Source: Pseudochrobactrum saccharolyticum (lineage in GTDB: Bacteria; Pseudomonadota; Alphaproteobacteria; Rhizobiales; Rhizobiaceae). From it: a stretch of DNA of 64,000 nucleotides. Positions 44,030 to 53,169 of the stretch are shown piece after piece. Location of the stretch: NCBI RefSeq assembly GCF_008801715.1, contig NZ_VZPG01000001.1:62001-126000 (forward strand). Reading direction: 5' to 3'. Every line of letters starts with the position of its first letter. Position 1 is the first letter of the stretch. The notes under the pieces are model-generated. The model made no database searches and had not been told where the DNA came from. It saw only the letters and a list, made by a program, of their open reading frames with translations. The position numbers and the translations under genes are program-made.

Positions 44030-45114
44030 TCGGCTGGACGCTCGGACGCTATTTTTTCATGCGCTATGTGCAGACCACGCTGTATTTTCTGCTGGGTATT
44101 TTCGCATTGTCGCTGCTGCTCGATTTTACGGAAAATGCCAGCAAGCTCTCCACCCTCCCCGATTATTCGGCATGGGCGGCACTCGGGCTTTCAGCGATGC
44201 GCATTCCCTTCATCATGCAGCAGGTTATTCCGTTTGTAGCGCTGTTCTCGGCTATGGCCACGCTGATTTCGCTGAACCGCCGCTATGAACTGGTGGTTGC
44301 GCGTTCAGTCGGTGTTTCCGCATGGCAGTTTCTGCTGCCTGCCTGTCTTGGTGCCTTCCTGTTCGGCCTCATCACCATTTTCATCATTAATCCGCTTGCG
44401 GCTTATGGCTTTGAAAAATCGCTGGAAATCAGCACGCGCTGGCAAAACGGCAATGTTAATCAGGTTACAGCGCTGCGCGATCCGTGGCTGCGCCAGAAAT
44501 TTGATGAACAGGAAACCATTATCGGCGCCAAGGGCATTCTCGCACAGGGAACGCATCTGAGCGATGTCAGCTTCTTCGTCTTCAATGAAGACAAGACAAT
44601 CAAAGAGCGTTTTGACGCCCGTGATGCAAAGCTGGAAGACGGTTACTGGAACCTGACCAATGTGACCCATATTGTCGAAGGTCAGGAACCTAAAGAACTT
44701 TTATCCACAAAGATTCCGACCCAGTTAAAACCGGAATTTCTCGAAGAAAAACTTTCTTCGCCCGACACGATTCCATTCGTGCAATTGCCCCGCAAGATTG
44801 AAGTCGCCCGCTCTTTCGGCTTTTCGGCCACCGCTTTTGACATGCAGTTCCAGTCTTTGCTGGCTTTGCCTGCTCTTTTGATGGCCATGACGCTGATTGC
44901 TGCAACAGTCTCATTAAAATTTGTGCGTTCCGGCCAGTCCGGAGCAATGATTCTGGGTGGCATCATTGCCGGGTTCGTGCTTTATGTCGTAACTGTACTT
45001 GCCAAAGCCTTTGGCACGGCAGGATTCGTGCCGCCATTTGTAGCGGCATGGGTACCGGTATTGATTGCAACATTTTTTGGAATCTCCTTTTTGCTCCATA
45101 AGGAGGATGGTTAG
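44026..45114 (+). CDS. lptG: LPS export ABC transporter permease LptG
   Basis: Second permease of LptB2FG, 362 residues. It opens GWTLGRYFFMRYVQTTLYF and shows the six-helix plus jellyroll plan of the family, with PFIMQQVIPFVALFSAMATL in helix 2-3 and LALPALLMAMTLIAATVSLKF in the second membrane bundle. The ATG overlaps the lptF stop, preceded by CAGGAGG. Its TAG stop overlaps the GTG start of lptD by one base. The three genes form one translationally coupled unit covering inner- and outer-membrane steps of LPS export. Confidence 0.95.
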   Translation: MIGWTLGRYFFMRYVQTTLYFLLGIFALSLLLDFTENASKLSTLPDYSAWAALGLSAMRIPFIMQQVIPFVALFSAMATLISLNRRYELVVARSVGVSAWQFLLPACLGAFLFGLITIFIINPLAAYGFEKSLEISTRWQNGNVNQVTALRDPWLRQKFDEQETIIGAKGILAQGTHLSDVSFFVFNEDKTIKERFDARDAKLEDGYWNLTNVTHIVEGQEPKELLSTKIPTQLKPEFLEEKLSSPDTIPFVQLPRKIEVARSFGFSATAFDMQFQSLLALPALLMAMTLIAATVSLKFVRSGQSGAMILGGIIAGFVLYVVTVLAKAFGTAGFVPPFVAAWVPVLIATFFGISFLLHKEDG

Positions 45115-47459
45115 TGGGATTGAGTAGCTCCCGCACGGTAGTATCTGAGTACTTCACGCGTCTTGCACGCGGGACAGCTCTGGCGTGCATTTTTTCCACC
45201 TCTGTGATCATTTCCATGTCTTCCGTGGCTTACAGTCAGGAAGCAGCGCCTTCTGACGACTTCGGCAGCCAGTATCAGACCAATCCTGATGCCAAGATGC
45301 TGTTGCAAGCGGACAATCTGGTTGTCGACCGCGATCAGAATACAGTTACCGCAGCGGGCAATGTTCAGATTGAATATGACGGTAACCGTCTGGTTGCGCG
45401 TCAGGTTGTCTACAACCAAAAAACCAAGCGCATGGTTGCGAAGGGTAATGTCGAGATTCTCGAAAAAGACGGCAACCGCATCTATTCTGATGAAATTGAT
45501 GTGACCGATGATTTCCGCGATGGCTTTGTAAACGGCCTGCGCGTTGAAACCGTCGATGACACACGTTTTGCAGCGGAAAGTGCTGAACGCAGTCTCGGTG
45601 AAATCACCACATTTAACAATGGTGTTTACACCGCCTGCCGTGCCTGTGAAAAAGATCCGAGCAAGCCGGTTCTCTGGCAGGTTAAAGCCAAGAAAATTAT
45701 CTGGAACGGCACCAAGAAAACTGTCCGCTTTGAAGGCGGCCGTTTTGAAATGTTCGGCAAATCGCTTTTTGCCCTGCCTGCTTTCGAAATTGCTGACCCG
45801 ACCATCAAGCGCAAGAGCGGCTTCCTGTTCCCGAGCTTCCTCTATAAAGACGAGCTGGGTTTCGGTATGCGGGTGGGCTATTTCTGGAATCTGGCTCCGA
45901 ATTATGACATCACCACTTATGGTACAGGCCTGACAAAACAGGGCTTCTTAAGTGAAACCGAATGGCGTCACCGTCTTGAAAACGGCTCTTATAATATCCG
46001 CGTAGCGGGTATTTATCAGGCGAAGCCGGGAGAGTTCGGCTCCACAACGGTTGATGCGCAAGAGCGTTTCCGCGGCATGGTTGCCTCCAAAGGTGATTTC
46101 AAAATCAATCCGCGCTGGAGCTTCGGCTGGGATGTTATCGCCCAGACCGACAAGAATTTTAGCCGCACCTATAAGATCGGTGGCTATAGCGATGAATCGC
46201 TGACATCCAATGTCTATTTGCGCGGTATATCCGGTCGCAATCATCTGGATATTAACTTTTACAAGTTCAAAGTTCAGGAAGATGTGCTGAACGGCAGCCG
46301 ATATGCGGTAGATACAAAACAACCTTGGGTACTGCCAAGTGTTGACTATCTCTATACTGTTCCGGAATCTGTCTATGGCGGCGAACTGACCATTACCAGC
46401 AATCTGCAGGGCATTTATCGCGAAACATCTGATACTATTTATCAGAATAACGCTGCCCGCTTCCTGAATGGCATGAAGGGCACCAGTGCGCGCCTGACCA
46501 CAGAAGCAGAATGGAAGCGGACTTTCATTACTGAACAGGGTCTGGTCATTACCCCTCTCCTCGCTCTGCGTGGTGATGCGATCGGTATTGATACCAATGA
46601 CACTTTCGGTACTGTGAATGAAATCCGTTCGCAGGCTTTCCGTGGCATGGCAACTGCCGGCCTGGAAGTTCGCTGGCCGATCCTGTTCTCATCAACCAGC
46701 ATGACACAGGTGCTGGAGCCGACAGCGCAGATTTTTGTTCGTAATGACGAGCCTTATGCCGGCCGTCTGCCGAACGAAGATGCACAGAGCTTTGTCTTTG
46801 ATGCGACCAGTCTATTCCAGCGCGACAAGTTCTCCGGTTACGACCGTGTTGAAGGCGGTACTCGCGCCAATCTTGGTCTGCGCTATTCCGGCAATATGAA
46901 TAATGGCTGGTCCATCCATGGTCTTGCCGGTCAGTCCTTCCAGCTAGGTGGCCTGAACTCCTTTGCCGAAAGCGACTTTGCCGGTGCCGGTGCGGATTCC
47001 GGTCTTGAAGGCAAGCGTTCTGACTATGTTGCAATGCTTGGCATGTCCAACAATTCCGGCCTCGCTTTTGCTGCACGCGGACGCTTTGACAAAGACAGCT
47101 TCGATGTCAAACGCGGTGAAGTGGAAGCCAGCCATAGCGGCCAGATTGTTAAGGCTTCGGTTAAATATGCTTATATTGCCAAGCAGCCGGATTATGGCTA
47201 CGCGAATGATCGTCAGGAAGTCAGTCTGAGTGCTTCAACACGTTTCAAAGAAAACTGGCGTGTGTTTGGCTCCGGCACCTATGATATCGTATCAGAAACT
47301 CTGGTGCGTGCTCAGTCCGGTCTGGCCTATGATGATGAGTGTTTCACCTATTCGATGGCCTATATTCAGACACGCAGTCCGGGTCAGGATAAGATTTCCC
47401 ATTCGGTCGGCTTCAATATTTCCTTCCGTACATTGGGCGATCTGGGCAGTTCATTCTAA
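45114..47459 (+). CDS. lptD: LPS-assembly outer-membrane protein LptD
   Basis: Outer-membrane translocon for LPS, 781 residues. The start is GTG at 45114, overlapping the lptG stop (TAGTG), with an AAGGAGGA ribosome site six bases upstream. A signal peptide (about 1-42) precedes an OstA/jellyroll domain: LLQADNLVVDRDQNTVTAAG, NVQIEYDGNRLVARQVVYNQ. A 26-strand barrel of the Imp/OstA C-terminal type follows, with KSGFLFPSFLYKDELGFGMR marking its first strands, and it ends GDLGSSF with terminal Phe. Paired cysteines (TACRACEKD and DECFTYS) may give the inter-domain disulfide known for LptD. The surA-like gene lies downstream across a repeat-filled 750-bp gap. Confidence 0.95.
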   Translation: MGLSSSRTVVSEYFTRLARGTALACIFSTSVIISMSSVAYSQEAAPSDDFGSQYQTNPDAKMLLQADNLVVDRDQNTVTAAGNVQIEYDGNRLVARQVVYNQKTKRMVAKGNVEILEKDGNRIYSDEIDVTDDFRDGFVNGLRVETVDDTRFAAESAERSLGEITTFNNGVYTACRACEKDPSKPVLWQVKAKKIIWNGTKKTVRFEGGRFEMFGKSLFALPAFEIADPTIKRKSGFLFPSFLYKDELGFGMRVGYFWNLAPNYDITTYGTGLTKQGFLSETEWRHRLENGSYNIRVAGIYQAKPGEFGSTTVDAQERFRGMVASKGDFKINPRWSFGWDVIAQTDKNFSRTYKIGGYSDESLTSNVYLRGISGRNHLDINFYKFKVQEDVLNGSRYAVDTKQPWVLPSVDYLYTVPESVYGGELTITSNLQGIYRETSDTIYQNNAARFLNGMKGTSARLTTEAEWKRTFITEQGLVITPLLALRGDAIGIDTNDTFGTVNEIRSQAFRGMATAGLEVRWPILFSSTSMTQVLEPTAQIFVRNDEPYAGRLPNEDAQSFVFDATSLFQRDKFSGYDRVEGGTRANLGLRYSGNMNNGWSIHGLAGQSFQLGGLNSFAESDFAGAGADSGLEGKRSDYVAMLGMSNNSGLAFAARGRFDKDSFDVKRGEVEASHSGQIVKASVKYAYIAKQPDYGYANDRQEVSLSASTRFKENWRVFGSGTYDIVSETLVRAQSGLAYDDECFTYSMAYIQTRSPGQDKISHSVGFNISFRTLGDLGSSF

Positions 47460-47519
47460 GCTCATTTGACAATCAGAAATTATATTACGGCCTGCTTTAT
47501 GCGAGCCGTAATTTTATCC

Positions 47520-47624
47520 AGAGCGGTTTACGTTCAGATTGGATCATAGCGCTCGCTCTAAATTCTTTATTTGGTCGCATTATCACGGGCGTCAAGTTGA
47601 TCCAACTTGACTGTGAAATGCTCC
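47520..47624 (+). repeat. 105-bp palindromic element, family A (copy A2)
   Basis: Starts agagcggtttacgttcagat and ends tgactgtgaaatgctcc. It contains the inverted repeat caagttgatccaacttg. Nearly identical in sequence and length to copy A3, 168 bp further on in the same orientation. Confidence 0.9.
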
Positions 47625-47729
47625 AGAGCATGTCACGGTAAAGCGGGCACCGGTTTTCCGATAACGACATGCGTGAAAACAAAGAGATCGAGCGGTTCTA
47701 CCGGCTCAATATTAACAGGAACCGCTCTG
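47625..47729 (-). repeat. Dispersed palindromic element, family C (full-length, inverted)
   Basis: Directly abuts copy A2. Reverse-complemented it reads agagcggttcctgttaatat ... gaaccgctc, a linker tttgttttcacgcatgtcg, the hairpin with ccggtgcc, and finishes gacatgctct. The same order occurs at 53058-53160. Confidence 0.75.
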
Positions 47730-47792
47730 AATCTGCATTTTGCACGCAGATTATTTCGCAAACGCATCATAAAATCGTACGATTTACACTCT

Positions 47793-47897
47793 AGAGCGGT
47801 TTACGTCCAGATTAGATCATAGCGTTCGCTCTAGATTCTTTATTTGGTCGCATTATCACGGGCGTCAAGTTGATCCAACTTGACTGTGAAATGCTCT
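47793..47897 (+). repeat. 105-bp palindromic element, family A (copy A3)
   Basis: Direct repeat of A2: agagcggtttacgtccagat to tgactgtgaaatgctct, differing at only a few bases. A2, the inverted family C element, about 63 bp of unassigned sequence and A3 together fill 47520-47897 of the lptD-surA spacer. The rest of the spacer (47898-48209) shows nothing clear beyond a probable promoter. Confidence 0.9.
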
Positions 47898-48209
47898 AAT
47901 CCTCATTCGGAACGCATCTGTATATCGGAATACAGCAATGCAAACAGGGGATAATGGCAGCAATCACACAGGCTTTGACTGTGGAGAATAAAGATTGTCT
48001 GCGTAGTTTTAGATAAGAGCGGGTATAAACGGGGTCGAAATTCGCTGTTTTCATGCATTCTTAAACAGATGAGAGATTGTTTCACTGCAACTGCTCATCT
48101 ATACAAGAATGAAAATCCTGACAGGATGTGACAACAGAAGTCATTTTATCTATTACTTCTTCCTATCAGGAGACGATCACGTCCTGAGGCACGGAACGGG
48201 AAACCAGGT

Positions 48210-49184
48210 ATGAAATTTGCTACTATGAGCATGAATTTTAATAAACGCATTCTGGCTGCTGTGTTTGCCGGTACTGTTGCAATGACGGCTTTGAGTGTGA
48301 CGGAATTTACCGGCACTGCCAAAGCTGCCGAAATTAAAGTGATCGTCAACAGCAACCCGATTACCAATGTGGACATTGCGAACCGCGCTGCCTTCCTTAA
48401 ATTGCAGCGCCGCGGCGGCAATCTCAACAAGCAGGCTCAGGATGAGCTGGTTGAAGAAATGCTCAAGCGTGTGGAAATGAAATCACGCGGCATTGTCGTT
48501 TCGGATCAGGAAATTGAAACTGCCTATGCAGGCTTTGCCTCGCGTAACAAAATGAGCGTTGCGCAACTTAACCAGCTGATGAATCAGGCCGGTATCACGC
48601 CGAAGCATTTTAAAACCTTTATCATGGTGCAGATGGGCTGGAGCCGTGCGATTGGTGCCCGCTTCCGCTCCGAAGGCATGATGAGCGAGCAGGATGCTGT
48701 TCAGCGCATGCTGAAGGATGGCGGTAAAAAGCCTTCAACCAGTGAATATACATTGCAGCAGGTGATTTTCGTTGTACCTGCCGCCAGCCGCTCGGCAGGC
48801 ACGATGGCGAAACGCCGCTCCGAAGCCAATGCTCTGCGCAACCGCTTCTCCAGCTGTGAAACAACACGTTCCCAAACCAAGGGCATGCTGGATGTGACCG
48901 TGCGTGATCTCGGCAAGCATCTGGAACTGCAATTACCGCCGGAATGGTCAAAACAGTTGAAAGCAACAGCTGTAGGCCGTCCGACAGCGGTTCAGGATAC
49001 TGATAAAGGCGTTGAATTCCTCGCCGTCTGTGCCAAGCGCACTGTATCGGATGACCGCGTTGCACAGCTGACCTTCTCCATGGAAGGTACCGGCAGCAAT
49101 GCAGATCAGGAAAAGAAAGCTGAAGAAATCAGCAAGAAATATGTCAAAGAACTGCGCGAAAAAGCGAAAATCGTTAATCGCTAA
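48210..49184 (+). CDS. SurA-like periplasmic chaperone / peptidyl-prolyl isomerase
   Basis: Exported protein of 324 residues, likely a chaperone for outer-membrane proteins such as LptD, whose gene precedes it. The signal peptide ends GTAKAAE (about residue 40). A SurA N-terminal domain follows: IKVIVNSNPITNVDIANRAA, a helical EELVEEMLKRVEMKSRGIVV-like stretch, QAGITPKHFKTFI. The later part (about 175-290) is only distantly parvulin-like: SEYTLQQVIFVVPAAS, then DLGKHLELQLPPEW. Isomerase activity is therefore uncertain. The start could also be the ATG at 48225 or 48231. It is followed by pdxA and rsmA, the classical surA-pdxA-rsmA order. Confidence 0.85.
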   Translation: MKFATMSMNFNKRILAAVFAGTVAMTALSVTEFTGTAKAAEIKVIVNSNPITNVDIANRAAFLKLQRRGGNLNKQAQDELVEEMLKRVEMKSRGIVVSDQEIETAYAGFASRNKMSVAQLNQLMNQAGITPKHFKTFIMVQMGWSRAIGARFRSEGMMSEQDAVQRMLKDGGKKPSTSEYTLQQVIFVVPAASRSAGTMAKRRSEANALRNRFSSCETTRSQTKGMLDVTVRDLGKHLELQLPPEWSKQLKATAVGRPTAVQDTDKGVEFLAVCAKRTVSDDRVAQLTFSMEGTGSNADQEKKAEEISKKYVKELREKAKIVNR

Positions 49185-49193
49185 ACCTGAAAA

Positions 49194-49221
49194 AGCCACG
49201 CAGAGATTATTCTGCGTGGCT
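49194..49221 (+). terminator. Hairpin after the surA-like gene
   Basis: Stem agccacgcag / ctgcgtggct with an eight-base loop and no long T-run. It lies 60 bp upstream of pdxA, so it may attenuate rather than stop transcription. Confidence 0.5.
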
Positions 49222-49281
49222 GATCTCATTTAAGTATTTTTCTGTTTACGGCCTCATTACACAGCAGAACCGGAGCATAAA

Positions 49282-50325
49282 ATGGTTTTTCCGCAGCATG
49301 GAGAGGCTTCCATAGCACCGGTTGCTCTGAGCATCGGCGACCCGTCCGGTATCGGACCGGATATTGCCCTCACCGCATGGGCGCAGCGGGAAAAGCATGC
49401 GCTGCCTCCGTTTTTTATCCTTGCCGACCCGTCCTTGCTGACAGCAAGAGCCAGACAGCTTGGTCTTGATATCCCTTTCAGCATCTGCCAGCCGCCTGAA
49501 GCAACACAGCGCTTTTGCCATTATCTGCCTGTTGTACCTCTGGCCAACCGCCTGACTGACAAGCCGGGCGTGCCGCAGACCGCCAATGCCGCCGGTATTA
49601 TCGAAGCGATTGAACGCGCCACACATTATGTGCTCGATGGTCAGGCCAGTGCAGTCACAACCTGCCCTATCGCCAAGAAACCGCTTTACGAAGCCGGTTT
49701 TGGTTTTCCGGGGCATACGGAATTTCTTGCCCATCTGGCTTCCCGCCATCTCGGGGTTGAAGTGCGCCCTGTCATGATGCTCGCAGGCCCGCAATTGCGC
49801 GCTGTGCCGGTGACAATTCATATTCCGCTGCATAAAGTGCCGGAAGCTCTGACAACAGCTGCGATCATTGAAACCATCCGTATTACCGATCATGATCTGC
49901 GCACGCGCTTTGGCATAAAAAATCCGCGCATTGCAGTCTCCGGCCTCAACCCGCATGCAGGTGAAGGCGGAGCGCTCGGCCATGAAGATGATGCTGTCAT
50001 CCGCCCTGCTATTGAACAGCTTAAAAGCGAGGGTATCAATATTCGCGGCCCGCTGCCTGCGGATACAATGTTCCACAAACAGGCGCTGACAACCTATGAT
50101 ACGGCAATCTGCATGTATCACGATCAGGCACTAATTCCTGCCAAAGCGCTGGCCTTTGATGAAACGGTCAATGTAACACTCGGCCTGCCTTTCATCCGCA
50201 CCTCTCCCGACCACGGCACAGCTTTTGACATTGCAGGACGCGGCATTGCCCGACCGGACAGCCTGATCGCCGCGCTTAAACTGGCCGCAGAACTGGCACA
50301 TAATCATAAACGGACACAAGACTGA
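49282..50325 (+). CDS. pdxA: 4-hydroxythreonine-4-phosphate dehydrogenase
   Basis: NAD-dependent, metal-requiring enzyme of the DXP-dependent vitamin B6 pathway, 347 residues. Recognised blocks are [20 protein letters not shown] near the N-terminus, [36 protein letters not shown] (metal-ligand His), [16 protein letters not shown] (metal-ligand His) and [20 protein letters not shown] (third His). The rsmA ATG follows its TGA directly. The gene order with the surA-like gene and rsmA is the same as in many Proteobacteria. Confidence 0.96.
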   Translation: MVFPQHGEASIAPVALSIGDPSGIGPDIALTAWAQREKHALPPFFILADPSLLTARARQLGLDIPFSICQPPEATQRFCHYLPVVPLANRLTDKPGVPQTANAAGIIEAIERATHYVLDGQASAVTTCPIAKKPLYEAGFGFPGHTEFLAHLASRHLGVEVRPVMMLAGPQLRAVPVTIHIPLHKVPEALTTAAIIETIRITDHDLRTRFGIKNPRIAVSGLNPHAGEGGALGHEDDAVIRPAIEQLKSEGINIRGPLPADTMFHKQALTTYDTAICMYHDQALIPAKALAFDETVNVTLGLPFIRTSPDHGTAFDIAGRGIARPDSLIAALKLAAELAHNHKRTQD

Positions 50326-51153
50326 ATGAGCATTGATAATCTGCCGCCACTGCGTGATGTGATTGAACGTCACGAACTGAATGCCAAAAAATCCCTCGGC
50401 CAGAACTTCCTGCTCGATCTCAACCTGACATCCAAAATTGCCCGACAGGCCGGTGACCTACAGGATCAGCCGGTGATTGAGGTCGGCCCCGGCCCCGGAG
50501 GTCTGACACGCGCTATTCTGGCTCAGGGCGGCATTGTCACGGCAATCGAACGTGATGAGCGCTGCCTGCCAGCGCTGGAGGAAATCGCTGCGGAATATCC
50601 GGGGCGTTTACGTGTCATTTCCGGTGATGCTTTGCAGCAGGATTTTAAGGCGCTGTTTCCTGATCCGGCCAAAAAGCCGAAAATCATCGCCAACTTGCCT
50701 TATAATGTCGGCACGCAATTGCTGATCGGCTGGCTGCTGAGTGAGCCATGGCCGCCTTTTTACAGCTCGATGACCCTGATGTTCCAGAAGGAAGTTGCCG
50801 AGCGCATTGTTGCCCGTGCCGGTGATGATGCCTATGGCCGTCTTGGTGTCCTGGCCGGATGGCGTACGCAGTCTAAAATTGCTTTTGATCTGCCGCCGCA
50901 GGCTTTCACACCGCCGCCGAAAGTCACGTCTGCCGTTGTGCATATGATCCCGCGGGAAGAGCCGCTGGTCTGCCCGCCGCAGCTTCTGGAGCGGGTAACA
51001 CAAGCGGCATTCGGGCAGCGCCGCAAGATGCTGCGCCAAAGCCTCAAGCCGCTTGGTGGTGAAACCCTGCTCAATAAAGCAGGCATTGATCCGACGCGCC
51101 GTGCAGAGACACTGAGTGTCGAAGAATTTGTGCATCTGGCAAACCAGCTCTGA
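50326..51153 (+). CDS. rsmA: 16S rRNA (adenine(1518)/(1519)-N6)-dimethyltransferase
   Basis: KsgA methyltransferase that dimethylates two adjacent adenines near the 3' end of 16S rRNA during small-subunit maturation. The 275-residue protein has [16 protein letters not shown], the SAM site [16 protein letters not shown], the catalytic [11 protein letters not shown] (NLPY at 123-126), [11 protein letters not shown] and [14 protein letters not shown]. It starts directly at the pdxA stop codon and ends just before a strong terminator shared with the convergent gmk gene. Confidence 0.97.
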   Translation: MSIDNLPPLRDVIERHELNAKKSLGQNFLLDLNLTSKIARQAGDLQDQPVIEVGPGPGGLTRAILAQGGIVTAIERDERCLPALEEIAAEYPGRLRVISGDALQQDFKALFPDPAKKPKIIANLPYNVGTQLLIGWLLSEPWPPFYSSMTLMFQKEVAERIVARAGDDAYGRLGVLAGWRTQSKIAFDLPPQAFTPPPKVTSAVVHMIPREEPLVCPPQLLERVTQAAFGQRRKMLRQSLKPLGGETLLNKAGIDPTRRAETLSVEEFVHLANQL

Positions 51154-51158
51154 GATAT

Positions 51159-51188
51159 AAAAAAACCGCCTTACGGCGGTTTTTCTTT
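51159..51188. terminator. Bidirectional terminator
   Basis: Stem aaaaaccgcc / ggcggttttt with a four-base loop, A-run and T-run, between convergent rsmA and gmk. Confidence 0.92.
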
Positions 51189-51205
51189 TCAGACTTATTG
51201 AGAAA

Positions 51206-51865
51206 TTAAGAAGGCTGCTCTTCCAGCAAACCGTTCACGAATTCAAACAGACCCGGACGACGGTCGCGGCGCAGACGCTCAGCCATGACAATGGACTTCA
51301 CAGCGGCATAGGACTGGTTCAGATCTTCATTGATAACAATGTAATCATATTTGCTCCATTTCTGGATTTCAAAACGCGCATTGTTCAGACGTGTTTCAAT
51401 CACTTCAGGCGTATCTTCCGCACGGCGGTTCAGGCGCATCTGAAGTTCTTTCATGGTCGGCGGCAGAATAAAGATCGATACGACATCGGCCGGCATTTTG
51501 GCCTGAAGCTGTTCCGCGCCCTGCCAGTCAATGTCAAACAACATGTCACGACCGTCTGCCAAGGCGTTTTCCGCAGTCTCACGCAGTGTTCCGTAATAAT
51601 TGCCATGCACCTCTGCCCATTCAATCAGGGCATCGCTGTCACGCAGACGCTCGAATTCACGCACGCTTTTAAAATGATAGTGAACGCCCTCAATCTCGCT
51701 GGCGCGGCGCTGACGGGTTGTCACGCTGACGGACAGGGAAAGATCCATATCGCGGTCTTCCAGCAACAAACGTGCAATCGTTGACTTACCCGCGCCTGAC
51801 GGCGAAGAAATGACCAACATAAGGCCGCGTCGTGCGACAGCATTTTCCACGAAGGAGATGGCCAT
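51206..51865 (-). CDS. gmk: Guanylate kinase
   Basis: Phosphorylates GMP to GDP, an essential nucleotide-metabolism step. The 219-residue protein has the P-loop SPSGAGKS (residues 21-28), the GMP-binding segments [18 protein letters not shown] and [16 protein letters not shown], the lid-domain [13 protein letters not shown] and [12 protein letters not shown]. It is on the minus strand after yicC, the usual yicC-gmk order, with a 165-bp gap. Confidence 0.97.
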   Translation of the reverse strand: MAISFVENAVARRGLMLVISSPSGAGKSTIARLLLEDRDMDLSLSVSVTTRQRRASEIEGVHYHFKSVREFERLRDSDALIEWAEVHGNYYGTLRETAENALADGRDMLFDIDWQGAEQLQAKMPADVVSIFILPPTMKELQMRLNRRAEDTPEVIETRLNNARFEIQKWSKYDYIVINEDLNQSYAAVKSIVMAERLRRDRRPGLFEFVNGLLEEQPS

Positions 51866-52030
51866 AATCTATTCTGCTCCAGATTCTCTATTCACTGCTA
51901 TGTCTGATATCATTGCGCCGCAATGATGTCTCTTTTGTTCTCTCTTTTCACAGCAATTGCGGCGTTTTTTAGTTATTAAAGCATTACCTGATCTTCACTA
52001 TACGCGGAGCGGAAACGCTTGCAATCTTTA

Positions 52031-52960
52031 CTATTCGAGGTTCTGTACCTGCTCGCGGAACTGATCGACAACCGCTTTCAGCTCAAGACCGATTGCAGTA
52101 ATGCTGGCCGCATTGGATTTTGAACACAGCGTATTGGTTTCGCGATTGAATTCCTGCGACAGAAAATCGAGCTTACGCCCCGCAGGGCCGCCGTCGCTGA
52201 GCAATTTATGCGCCGCAGCCACATGCATATCCAGCCGGTCAAGTTCCTCCTGAATATCCGCTTTGGTGGCAAGAAATGCTGCTTCCATATGCAGACGCTG
52301 TTCGTCCAGCACGATCGCCGCACTGCGATTGCTGTTCATAGCATCCAGCAGCAATGCCACCTGCCCCGCAAGGCGTTCACGGATCGCCTCAGCACTGCGC
52401 GACGTATCCTGACGCGCCTGCACTGCCAGTTCCGCAATCCGGTCAACATGGCTGCCAAGCAGATCGGACAGGCGCTTACCCTCCTGCAAACGCATCAGTT
52501 TCAGCGCATCCAGTGCTTCATCAAAGGATGACAGCAATACGGCTTTCAAAGCCGCTTTACCTGCATCGTCGCTCAAGGTCTGCGGCGGCTCCAGAATACC
52601 GCGTAAATTCAGCACGGCATCCACACTGGCAGGTGCCAGACCATATTGGTTTTGCAACTGCTGCGCTGTCTGCATAACTTTGCTCAGCAAAGCCTCATTG
52701 ATAACCAGCGCTGTCTGCGCCTCCGGCTCTTCAATTGTCAGGCTGACCTGAAACGATCCGCGGGCAAAAATGCGCCCCAAAGCCGTGCGCAATTGCAGTT
52801 CAAGATCATCAAAACCGTTCGGAATACGAAAGCGGGCATCAAGCCCTTTACCGTTCACACAACGAATTTCCCAGCTGATCCGTGTCTGCGCATTCTCATC
52901 CGCCCCCGACATGAATGTCGCTGTGTGGCGGGCGAAACCGGTCATGCTCTGTACTGTCAT
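52031..52960 (-). CDS. YicC family protein (endoribonuclease)
   Basis: Conserved protein of 309 residues of the YicC/YloC family. E. coli YicC has been reported as an endoribonuclease. Diagnostic ends are MTVQSMTGFARHTATF at the start and DFLSQEFNRETNTLCSKSN near the C-terminus. The middle includes WEIRCVNGKGLDARFRIP and GSFQVSLTIEE. The ATG follows a short leader after mltG (209-bp gap). The same-strand order mltG-yicC-gmk is standard in Rhizobiales. Confidence 0.94.
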   Translation of the reverse strand: MTVQSMTGFARHTATFMSGADENAQTRISWEIRCVNGKGLDARFRIPNGFDDLELQLRTALGRIFARGSFQVSLTIEEPEAQTALVINEALLSKVMQTAQQLQNQYGLAPASVDAVLNLRGILEPPQTLSDDAGKAALKAVLLSSFDEALDALKLMRLQEGKRLSDLLGSHVDRIAELAVQARQDTSRSAEAIRERLAGQVALLLDAMNSNRSAAIVLDEQRLHMEAAFLATKADIQEELDRLDMHVAAAHKLLSDGGPAGRKLDFLSQEFNRETNTLCSKSNAASITAIGLELKAVVDQFREQVQNLE

Positions 52961-53057
52961 CTTAAAACCCGTTATCTGCGCCGTTTATCTTTGAAAGCGG
53001 CTTTTGCAAAAATGCCGTCCGGATGGCCGGACGGCATCATATTTTATCTGTATATTT

Positions 53058-53160
53058 AGAGCGGTCCAGTTAATGTTAAATCGCTGGAGCCGCTCTATCT
53101 ATTTGTTTCTACGCGTATCTTATCCGAAAACCGCTTCACACTTTTCGGGATACGCTTTAA
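53058..53160 (+). repeat. Dispersed palindromic element, family C (full-length)
   Basis: First hairpin agagcggtccagttaatgtt ... ggagccgctct, linker atttgtttctacgcg, second hairpin gcgtatcttatccgaaaacc ... tttcgggatacgc. It lies between yicC and mltG and ends within ten bases of the mltG stop. Confidence 0.75.
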
Positions 53161-53169
53161 TTACAAGCT

